Of a DNA stretch of 64,000 nucleotides, positions 58,635 through 64,000 are shown in pieces. The translations under genes and the position numbers were made by a program. How positions within the stretch are numbered: position 1 is the first letter of the stretch; each line of letters opens with the position of its first letter. Source of the DNA: Limisoma sp963601185 (GTDB taxonomy: Bacteria > Bacteroidota > Bacteroidia > Bacteroidales > Muribaculaceae); assembly GCA_963601185.1 (NCBI GenBank), contig CAVCEE010000012.1, positions 1 to 64,000 on the forward strand, in the 5' to 3' direction. Below the pieces are notes generated by a model. The model saw nothing but the letters and a program-made list of their open reading frames with translations, was not told the origin of the DNA and searched no databases.

Positions 58635-61600
58635 TTATTGCCTGCCTGCGCCTACTGGCTTGCGCTGGCTGTCCACTGAGTCCTTCCGCTCTGGAACGGT
58701 ATCGGTTTTTACCGATGCTTTGGCTTTCGTTTTCTTCTTGAATAGGTTGTTGAAATCGTGCTTGAACATGATTCCCACGCCCTGTGTAGTCAAAGCGTTG
58801 CGCGTATAGTAGTTCTGGTCGTTGTAGCGGTTGTATGCCTTCAGGCGGATGTTTCCGCTCTTTGTGAGCAGATATTCGATGTCGAAGTCGCCGATGAAGT
58901 TGTTGCTGTTCATTGTGTTGTCGGAATATCCGAAGTTGCCGTTGAGCAGCAGCCGGTTGTTGAGCAGATGGCTCGACAGGGCCAACTCTACCTGAGTGTC
59001 AGAGAAGTCGCCCTTGCTCGACTGGATGTTTGGCGCAATGGTCCAGTTGTCGCTCAACTGTCCGAGCACGTTTGCCAACTGGCTCGAGATGGTCGACGAT
59101 GCCACCGATGCGAGTCCGTTGCCACTGCGTGAGTTCTGCATATATTCAGGCGTGTAGAAGCGGTTGAGAGCGAGCAGGTAGATAATCTGCTGACTCATCA
59201 TATCGTCGGTGCTGATGATGCTCCGCACCTTGCGGTAGACATCCTGGGTGAGCGACGGAAATTCGAGGTCGAAGTTGATGTCGGGCTGCGACATTGCCCC
59301 CGTAACCTTCAGCACGGCGTTGACCGGCACTTGCGTGCGGTTGAGGTCCTTGTCGTTGGCAAACGATTCGTCAAGGTCCGTGAGGTTGGCGTTGACGGCA
59401 TAGGTGGCAGCCAAATCGAGGTTGGCAGCCATCGGGTCGCCGTGGAATGTGATTGATGCGCCTTGCTTCAATCTGAATTCGCGCACGATGATGTCCTGGA
59501 GCGTGAAGTTGTAGCGACCCTCGTCGGCGGTGTAGTTGCCAAACATCTTCATACCGTCGGCGGAGTCGTATTCTATGCGCATATTGCCATTGCCGGTGCA
59601 GCGGATGCGGTCGCCGCCCTCAGGGTCCATAACGAGAGTCAAGGCTATGTTCGGGTTGGCGTTTACGAGAAGGTTTATGTGGTAGACTGATGCCGCATCC
59701 TGCGAGTCGTCGTCGGTCTGCCGCTTGAGGAATGCCGGCTTGTTGGCCTCCTCCAGAGCCTCCCGTTCGGCTTTGCGTCGGTCGGTAAACGTGACAAACG
59801 AGTATTCGCCGGCGTCCTCCTGGTCGGAAATCACAAACGTAAACGACGATTTCGGCGCCGCTGACATATTTACGTCAATCTTTATCTCGCCGGGCTTGCC
59901 CACGATGAATGCGCTACCGTTGCCGAACACGCGGCCGTACCATCGCGGATTGTCCTTCGCCGAGGTGTTGTAGCAGAGCATGTTGTGCACATCGGTTATG
60001 GCAAAGTTGAACTCAGCGTTCTTGAAATATGTGTGGGTAATCGCTCCGTTGAGTTTGGCAGTGTTGCCGTAGTCGTCGTAGACCGTGGCATTCTTCACGC
60101 GGATAACGCCCGGATTCATAATGATGGAGTCGGAAACCGAATAGTAGGTGTTGGTTTGGTCAATCTTCAGACGGAAACGATCGGCAAACAACCGCCCTTT
60201 CATATTGATGAGTTTGAACGTGCCGTAGAGTTCGGCGTGGCCTGTGGCTTCGCCCTCCACCTCCGATGAGAATGCCGACATGAAAGGCTTGATGAGTTGC
60301 ACGTTAACGTGGTCAGCGTCAAACTTGAAGTTGAGCGAGTCGCGGGTAGGGTAGACCGCTCCGCGGACGTAGGTCATGCGCTTGTTGTGTTGCAGAATGT
60401 CGGCATTGATAAATATGCCTTTGCTCTCGTTGTCCCAATGGCTCTCGATGTCGGCAACGCCGAGCGGAGCGTTGTGGTAGGAGAAATTCTCCACGTGGAG
60501 GTCGGGCGTGTGGAGTTGCGGCGCGCCGGATAGAAGTGACGACGCAAAGACGTTGCCGGTGGCTCGTCCGCCGAACACTACATGGTTGATGTTGAGCGTT
60601 TCAAACACATATTCGAGGTCCACGTTCTTGAGTTGTAGCGATAAAGAGTCCTCGGCGAGGGCAGAGACAACGCCGTTGGCCTTGACAAACTGGTTCTCGC
60701 GGTTCACGTTGATGCTGTCCACATAAATCTTCTTGTCGGCGGCTATGCGTATCTGCGAACTCTCAATGTTCCAGACCGTGTCGTTGACGGCGAATTGCGA
60801 CGGATTGATGCTGATGTCGGCTTCCATCTTGTTGGAGTCTTCCAGGCGGCGGAATAGCGAAGATAGGCTGATTTTGCCTGAGAAGTCCCTCTTGCGGTCG
60901 TACACCCATTCGAGGTCGGTGTCGAGGCGGTCGTTTACGCCTGTGCCGTTGATAAGGAGCATGATGTTGCCGTTCTTGTTGTCGAGTTGCGTTGCGGCGT
61001 TGACGGTGAGAGCCTTGGTCTGGTTGTCGATGCTCACGGCAAGACTTGTATTCTCGATAACCTTGTTTTTCTGCAACAGATACGGCGCTTCGAGTCCCAG
61101 CGAGAGATTCTTGTTGGGGGTGTCCATACGGCCCGCCAGTTTGATGGGGTGGGCAATGGCTATTGGTAGGTGGAAAAACTCAGTCAACTCGTTGCACTCC
61201 GCGATGGTGAAGTTGTAGTCAAACTTGTTCTCAATGTCGCTTTTCCTTGCGGTAGGCTTGTTTGCTCCATTTTTGAGCAGCGATGGAAACGACTCGCCGA
61301 GGATGGTCTTAATTTCAGTCGCCATATCGGCAAAGTTGATAAATCCCTCGGCCTGGCCGTTGATGATGTCGGAGTTGACGGTGATTGTCCTGTGGTTGTC
61401 GTCATCGGTGCGGGCGGAAATGTCGAGATGGTCGATGCTGATGCCGTCGTCGCCGTTGTCGGTGAATTTGATGTCGGAGATCATCACGTCGCCTTCGATG
61501 TTGTCGGGCGTGTTGCCCTCTATCGATGCCTCAAAGTTCAGCCCGAAGCGGTGTCCGGGGTTCTTGTTGTAGAGGTTGAGGTTATGGAAACTGATGTCTG

Positions 61601-63194
61601 CCAGAGTTGCGCTGACGTTGTATTGCGAATTAGCACCGTCCACTACTGCTTGTCCGGCGATGTTGATGGCGGCGTTCGGGTCGTTGACGGTTACAGTGCC
61701 TTTGTACGAGTTTTTGTTTATGTCAACATCCGCTAGAATGTTCTGGTAGCGGTATCCTTTCAAGTCGATGTATTTCACCTCACCCTTGACGTGTCCGCTG
61801 GGCTTGCCGTTTTTGAGGCTCATATTGGTGTTAATGTCGAAGGCGGCGTTGCCGATGAAGTTTTTGCCTTTGAGCAACGGTTTGAGGTTGAGGTCGGACG
61901 AGTTCAGACGGCCGGTGAAGTTCTTCGTGTCGGCGAGGGTGAGCACGCCGTCGGTGTTGAGTTGTCCGAGCCCGGTGCGGATGAGTCCTTTGTAATTGGC
62001 TTTGCTATCGGCGAGGTTGAAGCGGCCGTCGATGGTCAGAAACTGCATCTGTGAAATCAGGTCGGCTACGTTCTGCTTGATGTAGCCGTTGCGGTTCAGC
62101 CATTCGGCGATGTGCGGCGTGTGGGACGAGAACTTTATCCTTGGGAGATTTACGCTCATCTCTTTAGGCTTCGTCGGGTTGGTGGCAGAGCCGGAAATGT
62201 TCACCTCCAGCCAGTCGCCGTCGGTATGTACCTGCAACTGCCGCAGGTCGATGTGCTGGCTTGTGCCGCTGGCGTCGACGGTGAGAAACAGCGGCATGTC
62301 GACGCGCGCCAAGTCGGGGACAAAGGCGCGGAAGTCGGACAGTGTTACGGGCGCTTCCTTTAGTTTCAGACTGAGCGGTATGTTGGTGATTTCCTTGCCG
62401 AGCGTCTTGAGGTCATTGAACTTCAAAGAGATGTCGTTAGGCTGAAGCCGTGTGCCAGGAAGTTCGATTTTCAGGTTCGACACGTTGATGTTGTGCTTGT
62501 CGATGTGCAGGAGGGCTGTGAGGTTCTCAATGCTGAAGCCGCTTTGCTCATCAAGCGAGAAGCGTCGGATGTCGAACGTGAAATAGTCGTTCCGCAACTC
62601 AGGGATGCGGATGTCGCTGTTTATCTCCTTCACGCAGATGTGATTCTTGTCGAACACGCCTTTGTCTTTGTGTGGCTCTGAAAGGATGTCGAACGACGCG
62701 CTGCTGTTGCGGAGCACCACGGCGGTGAGTTGGATGTCGAACTTCTTCGGTGGTTTGTTTTTCTCCTTCGGCTTCAGCGCGTCAATCATAAACTGGATGT
62801 TCATCTCGCTGTCGGGCGTTGCCTTGGTGATGCGTCCGTTGAGACCGATGATTTCGGCGTAGGAGAATACGAACTTCTGGTAGAGGAGCAGACTCATTAT
62901 GCTCATGCTTGCGCCAATCTTGTCGGCAGACAGCATCTCGCCGCCTTTTTGGTCGGGTACGCGCACATCGTAGATGGTGAGTTCGCTGATAGGGTTTATC
63001 TCCACCTTGCCGATTGTCACGCTCGTTTTGAGCAGTTTCGACAACTCCTGCTCGGCGGTGGTGCGGATTTTATTTTGGACAGAAGGAACAGACAGCACCA
63101 CATAGAGTGTGGTGTAGACCGCTATGAAAGTTATAAGGAGAGTCACAATTATGCTCCTTGCAACTTTGTATATATATATCGGTAGTTTCTTCAT
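58635..63194 (-). CDS. tamB: translocation/assembly module TamB-like protein
   Basis: 1519 residues. An N-terminal signal anchor (SIIVTLLITFIAVYTTLYVVL, residues 13-33) precedes a very long beta-rich AsmA/TamB region that may bridge the inner and outer membranes as a hydrophobic groove for lipid or protein transport. The C-terminal DUF490 domain is recognisable: MMSQQIIYLLALNRF, LANVLGQLSDNWTIAPNIQ and GDFDIEYLLTKSGNIRLKAYNR. Monocistronic. The minus-strand element TAAATTTG (63215-63208) just upstream is a likely -7 box. The C-terminus has a Lys-rich tail after the DUF490 domain. Confidence 0.93.
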   Translation of the reverse strand: MKKLPIYIYKVARSIIVTLLITFIAVYTTLYVVLSVPSVQNKIRTTAEQELSKLLKTSVTIGKVEINPISELTIYDVRVPDQKGGEMLSADKIGASMSIMSLLLYQKFVFSYAEIIGLNGRITKATPDSEMNIQFMIDALKPKEKNKPPKKFDIQLTAVVLRNSSASFDILSEPHKDKGVFDKNHICVKEINSDIRIPELRNDYFTFDIRRFSLDEQSGFSIENLTALLHIDKHNINVSNLKIELPGTRLQPNDISLKFNDLKTLGKEITNIPLSLKLKEAPVTLSDFRAFVPDLARVDMPLFLTVDASGTSQHIDLRQLQVHTDGDWLEVNISGSATNPTKPKEMSVNLPRIKFSSHTPHIAEWLNRNGYIKQNVADLISQMQFLTIDGRFNLADSKANYKGLIRTGLGQLNTDGVLTLADTKNFTGRLNSSDLNLKPLLKGKNFIGNAAFDINTNMSLKNGKPSGHVKGEVKYIDLKGYRYQNILADVDINKNSYKGTVTVNDPNAAINIAGQAVVDGANSQYNVSATLADISFHNLNLYNKNPGHRFGLNFEASIEGNTPDNIEGDVMISDIKFTDNGDDGISIDHLDISARTDDDNHRTITVNSDIINGQAEGFINFADMATEIKTILGESFPSLLKNGANKPTARKSDIENKFDYNFTIAECNELTEFFHLPIAIAHPIKLAGRMDTPNKNLSLGLEAPYLLQKNKVIENTSLAVSIDNQTKALTVNAATQLDNKNGNIMLLINGTGVNDRLDTDLEWVYDRKRDFSGKISLSSLFRRLEDSNKMEADISINPSQFAVNDTVWNIESSQIRIAADKKIYVDSINVNRENQFVKANGVVSALAEDSLSLQLKNVDLEYVFETLNINHVVFGGRATGNVFASSLLSGAPQLHTPDLHVENFSYHNAPLGVADIESHWDNESKGIFINADILQHNKRMTYVRGAVYPTRDSLNFKFDADHVNVQLIKPFMSAFSSEVEGEATGHAELYGTFKLINMKGRLFADRFRLKIDQTNTYYSVSDSIIMNPGVIRVKNATVYDDYGNTAKLNGAITHTYFKNAEFNFAITDVHNMLCYNTSAKDNPRWYGRVFGNGSAFIVGKPGEIKIDVNMSAAPKSSFTFVISDQEDAGEYSFVTFTDRRKAEREALEEANKPAFLKRQTDDDSQDAASVYHINLLVNANPNIALTLVMDPEGGDRIRCTGNGNMRIEYDSADGMKMFGNYTADEGRYNFTLQDIIVREFRLKQGASITFHGDPMAANLDLAATYAVNANLTDLDESFANDKDLNRTQVPVNAVLKVTGAMSQPDINFDLEFPSLTQDVYRKVRSIISTDDMMSQQIIYLLALNRFYTPEYMQNSRSGNGLASVASSTISSQLANVLGQLSDNWTIAPNIQSSKGDFSDTQVELALSSHLLNNRLLLNGNFGYSDNTMNSNNFIGDFDIEYLLTKSGNIRLKAYNRYNDQNYYTRNALTTQGVGIMFKHDFNNLFKKKTKAKASVKTDTVPERKDSVDSQRKPVGAGRQ

Positions 63195-63415
63195 TGTTCC
63201 AAAATTGCAAATTTACATAGATTATTTGTTTTATTCGGTATTTGCTGCCGGTTTTTGTGGTTATGTCTGTCGAAAATTTTGCTGTGAGAATTTACGCAAT
63301 GCGCTGAATTTGTGGAATTTTTTGATAATATGGTTAAAAATGCTTTTCTGGTGTTGGATTTAATTAAAAAACGAAAAATTAATAAATTTGACGATTGATT
63401 TTAATATATGTTTCA

Positions 63416-63423
63416 TATCTTTG
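63416..63423 (+). promoter_or_regulatory. -7 element of the histidine kinase promoter
   Basis: TATCTTTG (63416-63423) with a TTG 18 nt upstream (63395-63397). The ATG at 63449 follows 25 nt later. Confidence 0.5.
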
Positions 63424-63448
63424 CGTTATCAAAAAAAATGTAAAATCA

Positions 63449-64000
63449 ATGAAGAAGAGTACTATCTGGATACTGACTATAATAATGGCACTGACGTTTG
63501 TCGGATTGCTCTATATGCAGTTTGTATATATGGAAGAGATGGTAAAGATGCGCGAGCAGCATTTCTCTGAGGGTGTGAAGCGTAGCCTTTACTCTTTGTC
63601 GACTTCATTGGAAAAGAACGAAACGAAGAATTATCTTGAGGAGGAACTCCTGATTGTCGAGCCGGGAGCGTTCGATAGTAGTTCGTTTCTCAACGCCGGC
63701 AGCCCGATGGCAGCAAACAGTCTTGACAACAACAGTAACGACTTTTCGCTGTCGAATGGCCGCAGCGCCCTCGAGCAAGACCAGTTGCGCAAGTTTCAGG
63801 AAACGCTGCGCAAGCAATTCCTCTATCAGAAGGGTCTTCTCAACGAAGTTGTGCTCACGATACTTAGCCAGTCGAGCAACCGCCCCATTACGGAGCGTGC
63901 CGATTCAAGTCAGGTGAACAGTTATCTGCGTGCCGAACTCAACAACAACGGCATTCCTCTGAAATGGCAGTACGCTATCGTTGACCGCAACGGCAAGATT
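63449..64000 (+). CDS. sensor histidine kinase, RprX-like (partial, 3' end outside window)
   Basis: 184 codons from the ATG at 63449, open to the window edge. N-terminal membrane segment (TIWILTIIMALTFVGLLYMQF), then a periplasmic sensor region: MVKMREQHFSEGVKRSLYSLS, LEEELLIVEPG, and YLRAELNNNGIPLKWQYAIVD at the end. This strongly resembles the RprX sensor of Bacteroides two-component systems. The dimerisation and kinase domains are not in the window, so the call rests on the sensor part. Divergent from tamB. Confidence 0.75.
   Translation, partial: MKKSTIWILTIIMALTFVGLLYMQFVYMEEMVKMREQHFSEGVKRSLYSLSTSLEKNETKNYLEEELLIVEPGAFDSSSFLNAGSPMAANSLDNNSNDFSLSNGRSALEQDQLRKFQETLRKQFLYQKGLLNEVVLTILSQSSNRPITERADSSQVNSYLRAELNNNGIPLKWQYAIVDRNGKI

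Overview
The window reads as a chromosome segment of a Bacteroidota member, most likely order Bacteroidales (Muribaculaceae- or Prevotellaceae-like; the exact family cannot be fixed by eye). The evidence is the gene families (DUF4199, DUF4251, DUF4270, DUF4295, DUF4491, DUF3316, an RprX-like kinase, a half-length glycogen-synthase-like GT5 protein, a PstS/TPR pair), abundant lipoprotein signals, and many promoters of the Bacteroidetes type (TTTG or TTG, about 18-23 nt, TAnnTTTG or TAnnTTCG). No phage, insertion sequence or CRISPR array is visible. The sequence is almost entirely core genome with short intergenic regions.

Layout. 1-5657 (minus) is a cluster for inositol and phospholipid head-group metabolism: pdxA, a nucleotidyltransferase, an ATP-grasp protein, a CDP-alcohol phosphatidyltransferase and a HAD phosphatase, followed by myo-inositol-phosphate synthase in its own transcription unit and cut by the window edge. 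5831-6393 is a decayed AAA-ATPase/PD-(D/E)XK gene. 6421-9813 carries small envelope and lipoprotein genes, the minus-strand ones lying downstream of glyS (9838-11379). 11586-19566 (plus) holds parC, a DUF3316 protein, an S41 protease and mfd. 19695-24560 has an OmpA-type porin, an Lrp regulator, a muramidase, a metallophosphoesterase with an outer-membrane protein, an FKBP and a YgbA-like protein.

24613-32272 holds tRNA-Val, purB, a pseudouridine synthase with a remarkable Arg-Gln-Gly-Gly-Tyr-Asn repeat region, asnS, mscL, tRNA-Pro and a CapD/FlaA1-type dehydratase. 32273-32782 is gene-poor with tRNA-Gln and a three-hairpin repeat element. 32783-35741 is a small membrane protein/PstS/TPR operon, followed by tRNA-Thr. 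36035-38256 is GT5 plus a DUF4270 lipoprotein, divergent from panC-panD-ffh-esterase (38488-42472). amtB follows, then a six-gene minus operon pheS-nth-UPF0126-gtrA-GT39-DUF4491 with several stop/start overlaps. tilS is divergent from pheS.

50309-57670 carries a phosphohexomutase, a DEDDy exonuclease, an envelope lipoprotein coupled to a metallo-beta-lactamase-fold hydrolase, lepA, a gene-poor stretch with a candidate small RNA, and an ECF sigma factor. 57857-63194 (minus) carries rpmB-rpmG-DUF4295 and the large tamB gene; an RprX-like histidine kinase runs off the right edge.

The most interesting system is the inositol cluster. A nucleotidyltransferase, an ATP-grasp enzyme and a HAD phosphatase sit beside a CDP-alcohol phosphatidyltransferase and an inositol-phosphate synthase. 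This gene content differs from the Bacteroides thetaiotaomicron route through phosphatidylinositol phosphate and a PgpA-like phosphatase, and suggests a different chemical order for making inositol lipids.
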